Source: Tetrapyrgos nigripes (Eukaryota; Basidiomycota; Agaricomycetes; Agaricales; Campanellaceae). From it: DNA of 64,000 bases. The DNA is taken from the NCBI GenBank assembly GCA_013368315.1, contig JAACJM010000085.1, positions 124,001 to 188,000 on the forward strand. Direction: 5' to 3'. The notes beneath the pieces were generated by a model. That model searched no databases, was not told the DNA's origin, and worked only from the letters and a program-made list of their open reading frames with translations. Positions 21,179 to 32,434 of this stretch are shown piece by piece (within the stretch, counting starts at the first letter, position 1; every line of letters begins with the position of its first letter). A program made the translations under genes and the position numbers.

Positions 21179-21256
21179 TAAAAACACCAAATCTGTAGAG
21201 GCGGCTACTTACGAGAATATGTAAAGAGAAACTACGTCACTTTTCTTCCGACGGTC

Positions 21257-23412
21257 ATGACGCGCACCATCGACTACTCGCTGTATCTGGTGACTGGACG
21301 AGAATTGCTACCTCAAGGCAAGGTTCGGATGCACAACTGGAGACATGCACAAAGCTCATTTTCTATAGGATTATTTCGAGTCGCTTGAAGAGGTGAAGTC
21401 TTTGCAAAAGATATCTGATTTCTCCTGACAATAATGACCAGTCGCTGCAAGGAGGTGTCACTGTTGTTCAAATACGAGAAAAGAAAGCAGAAACTGCTGA
21501 GGTCAGTCTTTATTCTAAATGTCTCTTGGTCGCACTGAGAACAATTGCAACAGTTTCTGGACATTGCACTCAAGTCCAAAGCCATCTGCGACCGTTACAA
21601 TGTTCCTCTAATCATCAATGACCGAATCGACATTGCTCTAGCAATCGATGCTGATGGTATTCACGTCGGTCAAACAGACATGCCTGTCTCCATGGCACGA
21701 AAGTTACTTCCGCAAAAATGTATCATTGGAGTGTCCTGCAACAATAAAGAAGAGCTGCAGAAAGCATTAGAAAATGGAGCCGACTATGTGGGTATTGGTG
21801 CCATATATGCTACCCAAACCAAAGATCTGACCAAACCTTTGGTTGGTGTGCGAGGCATCGGTCCGCTCTTACAAATGCTAGATGGTACCAGTGTGAAAGC
21901 TGTAGCAATTGGTACGAGATCTCGCTCTAAGGTGATTTCATGCCAATCCTAATCAAGGAACATAGGTGGTATCAATTCGAAGAATGTTCTGAGAGTTCTG
22001 CACGGCTCTGTATCCGGAACTGGGCATTCACTGGATGGCATTGCCGTTGTGTCTGCCATCGTCGCATTAAATCAACCTCGTCAGGCTGCTTCTGAACTAT
22101 CTGAGATACTCAGCGAGTTCAAAAAAGGCCCATCTATTTTTCACGGAATGAGTTCAGCTGCAAATGGACATACTACCGATTCAATCACCAGCGGCGTAGT
22201 TTCACTCATGAATCAAATCAGAACACTCAATCCTCTGGTTCATCAAGTGAGTATGTCTGGGCGACTCTTGAATTGTATCCACTAAAACATATCCTTTTCA
22301 GATCACCAATAGTGTTGTAACAGCTCAGTCTGCCAATATCACCATTTCTATTGGTGCTAGTCCCATTATGGCTACGGCTGTAGACGAAATGTCCGACTTG
22401 GCCACCATTTGCGGAGCTCTTCTCGTGAATATTGGTACCTTGACGCCTCCTGCCTGTGCTGGAATGTTAGCAGCTGGTTAGTGTCTTTAGAAAATGCGAT
22501 TTTTGTGTGCTGAGCCCCTCGCCGCCCTGTAGGGTGCCATGTGAATACTTGGAAGAAACCGATTGTCTTCGATCCTGTAGGAGTAGGTGCTTCGGAATTC
22601 AGAAAGCGTGTTGTGAATGGCGAGTTGCTATGACGGTCTCTGCTACACGTTCTCCTCATCTCTTTCTAGATCTGCTCAACAAATGGCAGCCTAGCGTAAT
22701 TAAAGGCAACGCTGGCGAACTAGCAGCTTTGGCGGGATCAATAGAAGTGAATCTTGCCTCTCTCCCTGCAGTTAGCTTCTGACGCATTTCTTTAGGTAAC
22801 ATCTAAGGGTGTCGATACTGTAGGAAATGGCTTTGAGGATCCCGTAGGTTTCGTCACCGCACTAGCCCGACGAGAAAGTAAGCTAAAACACATCATTTGA
22901 TTCTGCTAATCTCATCTTGTAATGATTTTAGGATGCATCGTTGTGCTCACTGGAAAAACGGATTATGTTTCTGATGGCCATACCTGTGCGGTCCTCGACA
23001 ATGGTCATGAGTTTTTGGGCAAAATGACAGGGTCCGGGTGCGCTACTGGATCTTGTATAGCTTCATTTTGCGCCGTGGCGTCAGCGTCAGCTCAAACCGA
23101 AGGACAATCTCTTCGCGGCGTCTTGGCGAAAGGCGATATGTTTCTTGCATCCATTGCTGGGTGAGTGTTATCCTTTCTTGCACGTTCACGTCATCTCAGA
23201 CTTTTCATTCCGCAGTATACTCGTTTTCAACGTAGCAGCTGAGCTGGCGGCTGCTAGGGACGACGTTAAGGGTCCTGGAACGTTCTTCCCAGCGTTGATT
23301 GACGAGTTGGTACGTTTTTTTCTTGTGTGATTTTTATATACTTACCTCTTTTGTTCAGACCTCCTTGACTCCAGAAGTAGTGCAAGAACATATCAAGATC
23401 AAGATTGTCTGA
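21257..23412 (+). CDS. THI6: Bifunctional thiamine-phosphate synthase / hydroxyethylthiazole kinase (THI6)
   Basis: The two thiamine-salvage activities are fused, as is normal in fungi. The N-terminal half is ThiE-like: DYSLYLVTGRELLPQG, SLQGGVTVVQIREKKAET, YNVPLIINDRIDIALAI, DGIHVGQTDMP, ENGADYVGIGAIYATQTK and VKAVAIGGINSKN. The C-terminal half is ThiM-like: NPLVHQITNSVVTAQSAN, MATAVDEM, LLVNIGTLT, IVFDPVGVGASEFR, VIKGNAGELAALAG, CIVVLTGKTDYVSDG and KMTGSGCATGSCIASF. It condenses HMP-diphosphate with thiazole phosphate to thiamine monophosphate and phosphorylates hydroxyethylthiazole. The start at 21257 gives MTRTIDYSLYLVTGRE, matching the family start. About ten short introns were inferred. 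It sits next to the peptide cluster but has a housekeeping role. Confidence 0.93.
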
Positions 23413-23503
23413 AAGTGACCCAGAAAATTCATGTGCTACTGTATAATTGTCCGATTTGAATTATGATGTGGTTGCAAACTACCCAAATGTTCCTTTCCTC
23501 AGT

Positions 23504-24682
23504 CTAGTATTCCCAACTCAAAACACCTCTATATCGCATCTTGCCTGATTGAAGACGGTGGACGGCAGCGTTGACTCCTTCCACAGTCATTGGGAACTTT
23601 TCTACCATGGCATGAATCTGGTTGCGTCCAGCAAACTCTAGCATTTTGTATCTGGGAGTATATATTAGCTCAAGATGAGCGTGGATAGTGATTTTATGAC
23701 ACTCACTGCATGTGACGAGTTGCGAGTTTGCTGCCGATAATTTTGTGGCCCTGGATGAGGGTTGGCATGTATGGGGCAGTCAATTCCCCATCCGAAACAG
23801 TGAGAGGAAGAATCGTCGCCATTGTGCTCAAGATCGGGTAAAAGACGGATAAATTGAGCTTGGCTGAGGTCGTTATCAAGAGTCTGTCGATGGACTTCAT
23901 CCCAAATGTGGTATAATCGTCGACTCTTTTTGTTGCGTAGAACTCCTTGGCACCTAATTTCATAGCCTCTTCCCGCTTGTCCTCGGAACCAGAGAAAACG
24001 ACGACCTCTGCGCCAATTTTAGATGCGAATTGGATGGCGAGATGACCAAGACCACCGATGCCAACCACCCCTACTCGGTCATAGGGCTTGACAAAGTCCA
24101 TTGTCGGTGTGAATACAGTGGCGCCTCCACCTGAGGAAAGGTCAGCATGGGCTGGAATACAAAGGAATATGACGATACATACACATGAGAGGAGCCGCGT
24201 CCTCAGAAGACATCTCATCGGGAATTTTAAACAACCACTGTTCCTTCCTGACGACGAGGCTACTCAGAGAACCCATTTCGTAGTCGGCTATACCAAAGTA
24301 CTGAGCATTGGGGCAATATACATCTTGCCCTTGCAGGCAGACTGAGCAGAGCCCGCATGTGAAATTAGGATAACCCCAGCCGACTCTGTCACCAATTTTG
24401 AGGTTGGTACACGCCGAGCCGACTTCCTGCACAATGCCAACGCCTGAAAAAGATTAATCAACAAATAATTATATACAAAGAACGTTCATCATGACCAAAG
24501 TAATACGTACCTTCATGGCCTAGTACCATATCTGTTTTGCGATAGTGTACGTCGGTGCCGCATAGGCCCGAGTGTGTTACACGCACAACAACTTCGTCAC
24601 TTTTTGGAGGTTGGTGAGTGGAAATTTTTTTGACAATCTCTCCAGACAAGGAACCGCGAAACTGGATGGCTTCGTAAGTCAT
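23504..24682 (-). CDS. Zinc-dependent alcohol dehydrogenase (MDR, CAD/ADH6-like)
   Basis: The protein is a medium-chain zinc alcohol dehydrogenase. The start at 24682-24680 gives [17 protein letters not shown]. Catalytic-zinc residues lie in [11 protein letters not shown] and VLGHEG; the structural zinc loop is [15 protein letters not shown]. The dinucleotide fold shows [19 protein letters not shown], followed by [16 protein letters not shown], whose Ser suggests NADP(H). The C-terminus is [16 protein letters not shown] ... YRGVLSWEY. Close relatives reduce aromatic and aliphatic aldehydes, including cinnamaldehydes, which would fit a lignocellulose degrader; the substrate is not known. A TATAAAAG box (24737-24744) lies 54 nt upstream of the start. 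Confidence 0.9.
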
Positions 24683-25352
24683 GGTAGAAGAGGGAACGAC
24701 AGATAAGTAAGTAGCCCATGCCAGAAAATCGTCTGGCTTTTATATCTGGCAGAACATGGGTCGGAATAACTTTAGGTGCTCGTTGGAAAGCATCACAAAT
24801 ATTAGCAATCAACAAGGATTCGGTCATAGCAAGCCAGGTTGCGTCACTGAGCGGAAGTGAGGCTCAGGTAGTGGGTCCACATATATGATATGTAACTTGC
24901 ATTTGCCCATTGCTTGCCATCGAACGATCCACTCGCGATGAATTTACAAGACGTGTAGCGGAAAGTGGCTATATGTGTGTCAGTAGTTAGAGGGCTGGAA
25001 GCCCTTGAGGAAAAAATATCGAGAAGGATCCAACGTCAATACCGATTCTTGAAAGTTGATCCTCATTCCTACTGTAGAAACAATGCGATGAGTAGAAAAA
25101 AATGAATTAGACTGAGTGGGAACTCAAGTCGCCGGACATTCACACGTGGCGTCGCCGAACCAACGCCGAACCGAAGTTTTCTCTATTGACCACTCCGTAG
25201 TTATCGGCAGGCAGTACCTCATTGCTGCCAGTTGGAGTGCTACACTTCAAACTACTATTGGGACCAGCACGCCGTAGTCGTCGGCAGCAGCATTTACATC
25301 GCTATCCGTTACATGAGCTCTTGACACCGCCTTTACCACCTTTCGTTCTACC
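24683..25352. other. Intergenic, divergent promoters
   Basis: These 670 bp separate the starts of the dehydrogenase (minus) and the mitochondrial carrier (plus). Beyond the TATA box no coding or structural feature was recognised. Confidence 0.5.
24737..24744 (-). promoter_or_regulatory. TATA box of the alcohol dehydrogenase gene
   Basis: The minus strand reads TATAAAAG 54 nt before the start codon of the dehydrogenase, in a good position for a TATA box. Confidence 0.6.
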
Positions 25353-26998
25353 ATGGCCTCGTCTTCCGAGTCCTCTAAGAATCCTTTATTCTCCATAATT
25401 TCACCCCAAGTTGCGTCCTACTTCGTTGGTATGTTCTCCGACTCATCCCAGATCCTTGTGACTGACATCATCAAGCTGGTGGATGTGCAGGGGCGGCGAG
25501 TCGTACGGTGAGTATTTCATCCAAGTTATTATCCAAGTTGTTAGTGTTTCTCATTCTGGATTACCAGGTCGTTAGCCCTCTGGAACGGCTCAAGATCATT
25601 CAGTGAGTTTTTTTCCTCCTGTTTGGAATTCTAATCTCATTTTAGGTAGGCAAGTCCAACCACGATCTTCCGACGCACAATATAAAGGGGTTTGGCGTAG
25701 TCTTGTTAGAATGTGGAAGGAAGAAGGTTTCAGAGGCTACATGAGGGGAAATGGAATTAACTGTTTGCGCATTGTACCGTACAGGTGAGCATCCTTCGCC
25801 TCTGCAGTATCTCGGACTTCTCAAATCCATCCCCAAGTGCGGTACAGTTCGCAACGTACGAGCAAGTGAAAAAAGTCCGTGGAGTTTTATGGATTTTTCT
25901 GCCTCTTGTACTAACGACGTCACTTTCAGTGGTTTACAATGCGAGGAGAACTTGACACACCAAAACGCTTGGCAAGCGGTGCCTTGGCTGGGATCACTTC
26001 CGTCTGTAAGCCGTCTCTACGTATCCAGTAGCAATCGCGTGTTGACTGATTTCGACTAGGCGCGACCTATCCCTTGGATCTGGTTCGGGCACGACTGGTA
26101 GGTTTTTTTTTCAAGTCTCAAATATGAAGGCTGGTTTTAAAACTCCAGTCTAGTCAATAGCAACAGCATCTATACCTATCACAAAAACACAAACACCATC
26201 CACATCTTCTGCTTCCTCGACGAAACCTAATCTTGCAAATGGCATACACACTGCCGCAGCTCGACACTCCTCCTACACACCGGCTGAACTGACGATATGG
26301 GGCATGACGAAGAAGATTATGCGGGAGGAAGGAGGTGCTTATTTGTTTTCTTCTTGAGGCGGCGCGTATGCTTACACTCTTGTAGGTGTCAGGGGATTGT
26401 ACCGAGGTTTAGTGACCACAGCGGTAAGTCACTCAATAGATTTACGTGCGGCTAAATCTGAAGATCCGCGGTAGTTCGGAGTGGCACCCTATGTCGGTAT
26501 CAATTTTGCCTCGTACGAGCTGTTCCGGGGAATCATCTACGAAGAGGGCAAAACTTCCGTAGCACGAAAGCTCCTATGTGGTGCATTAGCTGGTATGTCA
26601 ACGCTGTCCTTTACAAATTGCACGTTCATAACTCAATTTGTCTAGGATCACTGTCACAAACCTTGACCTATCCTTTTGATGTCCTGAGGCGGAAAATGCA
26701 AGTCACAGGCATGAAGTCGAGTGCCCTGGAGATTAAGTATACGGGTGCAATTGACGCTCTGATGGGTATTCTACGAACAGAAGGAGTTCAAGGGCTATAT
26801 CGAGGTTTATGGCCAAATCTTCGTAAGGAACCTTTTCATCTCTCTATGCAATGGCTTATCTTCGTCACAGTCAAAGTCTCCCCGAGCATTGCGATGTCCT
26901 TCTTCACGTATGAGCTGGTAAGAGTACTTGTGCAGTCTGGGCTTTCTCTCTTGGCTCACAGGTGATTCATATAGGTCAAGGACTTTCTCATCGCATGA
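25353..26998 (+). CDS. Mitochondrial carrier, YPR011C-like (adenylyl-sulfate type)
   Basis: Three mitochondrial-carrier repeats are present, each with the PxDxxRxR-type signature: SPLERLKI after AGGCAGAASRTVV, YPLDLVRARL after SGALAGITSVCAT, and YPFDVLRRKMQV after CGALAGSLSQTLT. Repeat ends read GFRGYMRGNGINCLRIVPY, GVRGLYRGLVTTAFGVAPYVGINFA and GVQGLYRGLWPNLLKVSPS. The overall sequence resembles yeast Ypr011c, an inner-membrane carrier for adenosine 5'-phosphosulfate and PAPS; SLC25A24/42-type carriers are the next candidates. A hydrophilic Ser/Thr-rich insert follows the second signature (exon near 26155-26290), as in Ypr011c. The start at 25353 gives MASSSESSKNPLF; the stop is at 26996-26998 after a last small exon encoding VKDFLIA. 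Confidence 0.88.
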
Positions 26999-27132
26999 AC
27001 TCTCTCTGCTTCTTTTGATTTTATCGCTTATGAGCTGGATGTGCGTATATTACCATTCATCATGTAGACTAGTACACTGTACTGTACAGGGATCATACAA
27101 ATGTTGCGATAGAGTATCTTAGAATACTATCA

Positions 27133-27345
27133 TTATTTAACACAGCGGTCGTGGCAAGCCGAGATGTATTTGTTCCGGTACCAAACTGTGTAACCGACCA
27201 TCACCATCAACTGGACAATGTTCATCCCCTCCTGAGGCTGCCAGCGCTGACCGGTGTGCATGAGTACAGACTGTGAGTGCTTTGGTTGTCTACCAGTCTT
27301 GTACCAGTCCAACGGCGTGTAAAGCATGCCGTTTCCATCTATCAC
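27133..27345 (-). CDS. Possible small protein, unknown
   Basis: An uninterrupted 70-codon frame encodes a compact, non-repetitive product with PLDWYKTGRQPKHSQS and GMNIVQLMVMVGYTVWYRNKYI. A hydrophobic helix flanked by Trp/Tyr and basic residues would suit a small mitochondrial or ER membrane protein. It fills the gap between two plus-strand genes and has no conflict with them. No family was recognised, and a first exon further upstream is possible. Confidence 0.35.
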   Translation of the reverse strand: MIDGNGMLYTPLDWYKTGRQPKHSQSVLMHTGQRWQPQEGMNIVQLMVMVGYTVWYRNKYISACHDRCVK

Positions 27346-27471
27346 TTTACGTGAAACTGATCATTTCTTATACTCTTCACTCTTCTTTTCCGCAGAATAC
27401 AGCCAAATCTACCTCAAACCCAGTGAGAGTCTCTGGAGAGTGAGACCGAGTCTTTTTTGACTACGGCATTG

Positions 27472-30400
27472 ATGTCCAGCACAAAATCTCGGCCTTCAGG
27501 CTGGCCTGACAGCTCCCACTCTCCATCATCATCATCATCCACCTCTGCGTCCCTATCATCCTCGTTTTCTTCAGGCTCCGCGACTTCTGAAATGCACGAA
27601 AGTCTCTCAGATTTCACCCAGTCGGATCATTCCGCCAGCCCACCCTTGCCAACTCCTATTCCGAGGCCTGGCCGTGTGCACGACCTCGCACTCGCAGCAC
27701 CTCGCCCTCGTTCCTCTTCTCTCGCTGCTGCAATGGGCCAATCTTACAGCAAACCTTCCCCGCCCCCGTCTGCGCCGGCCAACTTGGCGCAGAAGGGTAT
27801 TGCTCTGACTGCAGGCGTCGCAAACACTGGTCTCAAGCTTAAGCGCGCCTTTGCCAATCGTAGGAAAAAGTCAGAAGATGCGACAAAATTGTTCGCAGGA
27901 AGGGCTCATGCAGAGGAGAAGGAATGGACGACGGTTGTTGCTCCTCCACCACAAGCTACGTCGTCAACATCAGTTGCGGCACCGGTAGAGGTAAATGCAC
28001 CGCCATCCCGCAATCCCAAAGGTGGAAAGCTGACGCTTCAACTCGCCGCCCATGCTTTACGCGGTAACAAGGAACAACAAAAGGATCCTTTGCCATCTCC
28101 TCTTCCACCGCCACCCCCTCCAAAGCCTGCTTCTATGCAGCCAAGTAAGGCGCCAGGATCCCCACCTTCTTCTTCGATTCATTCCACCACTCTTGCAAAG
28201 CCAGATATTCGGGGGTCAATAATACCTATCAGTCCAGGAATCTCTTCAGCTGTCAACTTCATGATCAGTAACGAGGGTCAGGAGAGGGTTCCCCAAGTCA
28301 GGGCCCAGGAGGTTGCCGAGCCGTCAGATGACGAGGAGAAGGATATTTGGAGAAAGAGTGATTCTACGATGAGCCATCACACAATAAGACCAGGTGCAGG
28401 TGCGAGTAATCGGTCTTCTCGTCCCGTGTCAATGGCCGAGTCCATGAGCTCAAATCACACCGTCGTGCCCTCCAACAAGCGTCTCAGTCAACTTGTCATG
28501 GATTCTGAGCTGGATACACCGGAAGAAGATGATTCGTCCTTCAAATCTGCTTCAGAAGAACTTCCTCCTATCCCAGCACCCTCGGACACCGTGAAAAACC
28601 GGCGGTCGATGTCTCTCAATCTTGGATCAATTACTCCTAAATTCAATCTTCCAAATCCTCCAGCTTCGAGTGCAGGCACTTTAGTTGAGGGGAAAAGTAT
28701 TTCCAAGTCACAGCCCGAAAATCATTCTATACTTGCACCCTCGACTTCTGCTAATGAAACACCGACCCTGACGCGTGCCGCTGCCAGTGGTATCATGTCG
28801 CAATCCCAAAACGGTACACCCTCCGCTGGGGTTAACATACGTGGACGTTTAGCGGCTTTGACATCTGGAACGACTCGTCCAGAACGGAATCGCACCCCGC
28901 CATCCGCTTATAGCCGAAACACTCCTTCACCTCAACCCCAACCCCAGCTGCAGCATTCAAGAGCTGCAGCGATAAGTATAAGTGGCTTTGGACCTGCGGC
29001 TGGCCTCGCCAAACGTGCGGTGGAGAAGATGGGTCGTGCATGGGGAGGATTCTCTTCCAGCTCCAGTGGTTCAGTCTATTCCTCATCATCGTCAAGTACT
29101 GGCCACTCGTCAGATCATGCTCTGGCTCGGACAAACTCGAACACATCGAGCAGCGCAATGGCTTCCGGAAAGGGCAAGAATCGGCGGACGCCAGAGGCTC
29201 CTTCTGGGGTGTGGAGCCTAGCGTCATCGGGCGGTGCATCCTCAGAGTCAGATGTGTTTATGCCCGCCCCGTCGGGACCATCATTGGGCCACTGTATCAG
29301 GAGACCTAAGAGAGTTGGGATGAGCGGAGAAGTAGCCAGTGGGGTCGTCTTTGGTCGAGAGTTGAGGACTGTTGTTAGGGAGACAGCAGTGGATGCTGGG
29401 GTTAATGAACATGATGCCCAAGGCAAACCTCACGATGGCGAAGGCGACATCGATCCAGCTATTTTGAAGGCTTTGGAAGCACGGGCGCTTCCGGCACTGA
29501 TAGTACGATGTGCTCAGCATATCTTGCTATGGGGTGTGCATGAAGAAGGACTTTTCCGGTGCGTCAACTATCCCATCTCCTCTGCTTTGTTTATTGACGC
29601 TGGTTCCATCCTGTAGTGTGAGTGGGAGACCTTCTCATGTTACAAAATTGCGGAACGAGTTTGATTCTGGTGAGTCTTTTTTCAAGGCCTAGTCTTCAAC
29701 GGGTTTAAAGCGTCTTCATTCCAGGTGCCGACTATGACATGAGAAGCTGTTCACCCGGCGACCTTGACCCTCACGCCGTGTCATCCGTTTTCAAAGCTTT
29801 CCTCCGTGAATGTAAGTGTTCTAGCTATAGAAAGAGGCTAGATTTTGACGTGATATCTCCTAATAGTACCTGAGCCGATTCTGACACTTTCACTTATCCC
29901 TTATTTCGAGGCTGCTCTTGCTCAAGAGAAGGAGACTATCTCTCGGGAACCGCCGACGCAGCCTAGGGCCGCACGGGGACCTACGCTACCCTCCAACCCC
30001 AAATCCGGTGTTCAGGGGTTACGCAAACCTCCTTCGCTATCTACCCTCGCGATGCCAAACTTTAGTGGGATGAGACCTCCTTCCAGATCGCTTTGTAATG
30101 CCTTCAAGTCTCTGATAGCGCAATTACCGCAAGAGAACAAGGATCTCATACGGACTGTGACGGACTTGATCAAAGCCACTGCAAAAGAAAGCAGGCAGAC
30201 GAAAATGCCTTTGAGTAATTTGCTGCTGGTGTTCTGTCCCAGTCTCAACATGAATCCTCCGCTATTACGAGTGCTTTGCGAAGCCGAAGACATCTGGGAA
30301 GGACCACCCATCGAATCGCCTGTACTGGACATTAAGCGAGAGAGTGTCGTCCTTGACATTAGCCCGTCTGCGATGGATTCCAGTGTTGATGACCATGATA

Positions 30401-31692
30401 AGGAAGGAGAACAAGCGGACAAGCCGGCTGATATTCAGGAACAGGACTTAGAGACTTCAAGTCCTCCCAGCATTGCGAGCGGCCCACCCTCACAAGAGCA
30501 TCCTTCTACTGCTGACAAAAAGGGACCAAGGGCTCGTCCGCTGGGACCACGACGTGCGCATGTCCCGCCCATCAGTGTGGAAAATGATGCTCTGAGCGGA
30601 ACAAGCGATTCTAGTGTCGAGTCCAAGGAGTCAAGTTCGGTGATCAGAAGCTCTTTCGAGTCTGCAATAGCACAAGACGATGTCATTTCCTATACATCTA
30701 CGTCTGAAAGTTTGACTTCTCCTTCATCTGGAGGCTTTATGGCATCATCCCCACCCTTCACTTCTTCCGTGGAATCTCTGGACACCCCTTTATCCTCTTC
30801 AGCTTCTCCATCCTTACAGGATCTGCACGCTGTTTCACAGCAATGTAAAGCGGTTGAAGGGCCTGGTCCAGCGGTAGAGATTGCCGATGAGGAAGATATC
30901 CTTACCCCTCGCAGAACCATCACGAATGGCTCTGTTCAGTTCCCAACCACTGGCAGTGTGCCGTCTACTCCAATGTCGCCGCGAACATTTATTCCCAGTC
31001 TATCCCTTCCTGGTTTGTCCTCACAGAAATCACCGATCTCACCCACGAACTCTGCGCCTGCTTCCCCCAGGAATCGCCGGTCAAAGAAACCTTCATTACA
31101 TCTCCTATTCTCGAAGCGCTCTGCTTCACAACTGTCGACTAGCTCTGGTGGCATTCCATACATATCTTCGCCTTACCTACAAGCACCACGGGCAGCCTCT
31201 GATTCCTCGGTTTCCACCCCATCATCCACAATGACTGCACCTCAGTCTAGTACTTTCACTCTTCCTCCAGTGCTTGACACGCCCATTGAATCTTCACCCC
31301 TTCATTTTGGTTTAGGATTTGACCCCAAGTCTCCCCCGATTTCTCCTCCTCATACCGACACAAACCTTCCCCACAAAGACAGTCAGCCTGTAATCTCAAC
31401 TCCTCCGGAACCCACACCTGCACCTGGAGAGACCCCCATCGCCAGTCAGTATTGTGGGTCCTCCAGTACTACCCCATCTCGATCAGTATCACCCGAAATT
31501 TCTGTTTCTCATCTCCGACCTCAGCCTACACTTCGGTCAAGGCAAGCGTCCAAGACATCACTAGCATCTACGTCATCTAACCATCTTGGTCTGCTTGGCA
31601 GTGAGGAGGAGGACAACGAAGACTGGACTCAAAGTGTACTCCTGGCTGCAGGTGCAGAGGGCAGTTGGGATTTTGCTAGCCATAGCCGTTAG
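27472..31692 (+). CDS. RhoGAP-domain protein
   Basis: The large exon 1 (27472 to about 29558) encodes a Ser/Pro-rich, largely disordered region with SYSKPSPPPSAPANLAQKG, a basic patch LKLKRAFANRRKK and polyproline stretches. The RhoGAP domain begins at FGRELRTVVRETAVD, runs through LPALIVRCAQHILLWG and EEGLFRVSG, whose Arg is the catalytic finger, then FLRELPEPILTLSLI, and continues to LIAQLPQENKDLIRTV and MPLSNLLLVFCPSLNM. Introns lie at about 29559, 29669 and 29812. A second long disordered Ser/Pro-rich region follows to the stop at 31690-31692. The protein should stimulate GTP hydrolysis by a Rho/Cdc42-class GTPase and so affect polarity. The first ATG in frame (27472) is used. The GTPase partner cannot be read from the sequence. 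Confidence 0.88.
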
Positions 31693-32434
31693 GGCTATTG
31701 TGTTTACAGGATTGTATATCTCATATTCCCTGGTATACATGGGTTGGGACGTCACTTGGTTTATACCCTGCTTTTTAATGCATATCGCTTTCTCATCTGA
31801 CATACTTCATGGGCCGCTCTCGCATGTATATCTATCCTGTCTCTATTATGATTGTCATACTTATATCTCTACCATCTCTCATATCATATTTTATTTCTCG
31901 GATCATAGACTAGTTAGTAGTACGGGCATGATCTCTTGCATACTCACTTTGTTTTGTTCTGCACACATTTTTACCTACGTACATACATTCCCTGGAAGCT
32001 TCATGTCGATACAATGACGAGGAAGGCAATGAATCCAATGCATCATTTGACACTAAGTCTATGTATAGCTATGCTGATGACGACGATGACGATGACCAGG
32101 CAACTCTGCCAGGTCATTTGGTAAATCTCGTTTTCCGAGCAGTACTTTGACGTTGACATGACCAGACCTGACCTCATCAAGGTCCATGGTGCCTGGGTTT
32201 TGGATGGAGGAGGTTTTGCAAAAGCAGATTTTATGATAGGCGCAGGATGGAATTGTTTGGAGAATTGAGAGGGAAAAGACGCGACCAGTTCGGCTACGTC
32301 ATTGATAGCTATGTCCCAAGTGTATAAAGCGTGCACCGCGTCTACTGGTTGCTTTCTTCGTTCTGTCACGCCAGGAGCGTGTCCCATCCTTTGCAGTATC
32401 GCTCTCATCGTACCCAGCCTCATCATCCTACACG
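31693..32434. other. Intergenic region
   Basis: These 742 bp hold the 3' region of the RhoGAP gene and the promoter of the GH63-type gene. A minus-strand frame at 32043-32426 lacks any family resemblance and is not called. Confidence 0.5.

Noticed and set aside
23504..24682. Alcohol dehydrogenase as a tailoring enzyme of the peptide cluster
   Set aside because: THI6 separates it from the cluster, and a TATA box alone is no evidence of co-regulation.
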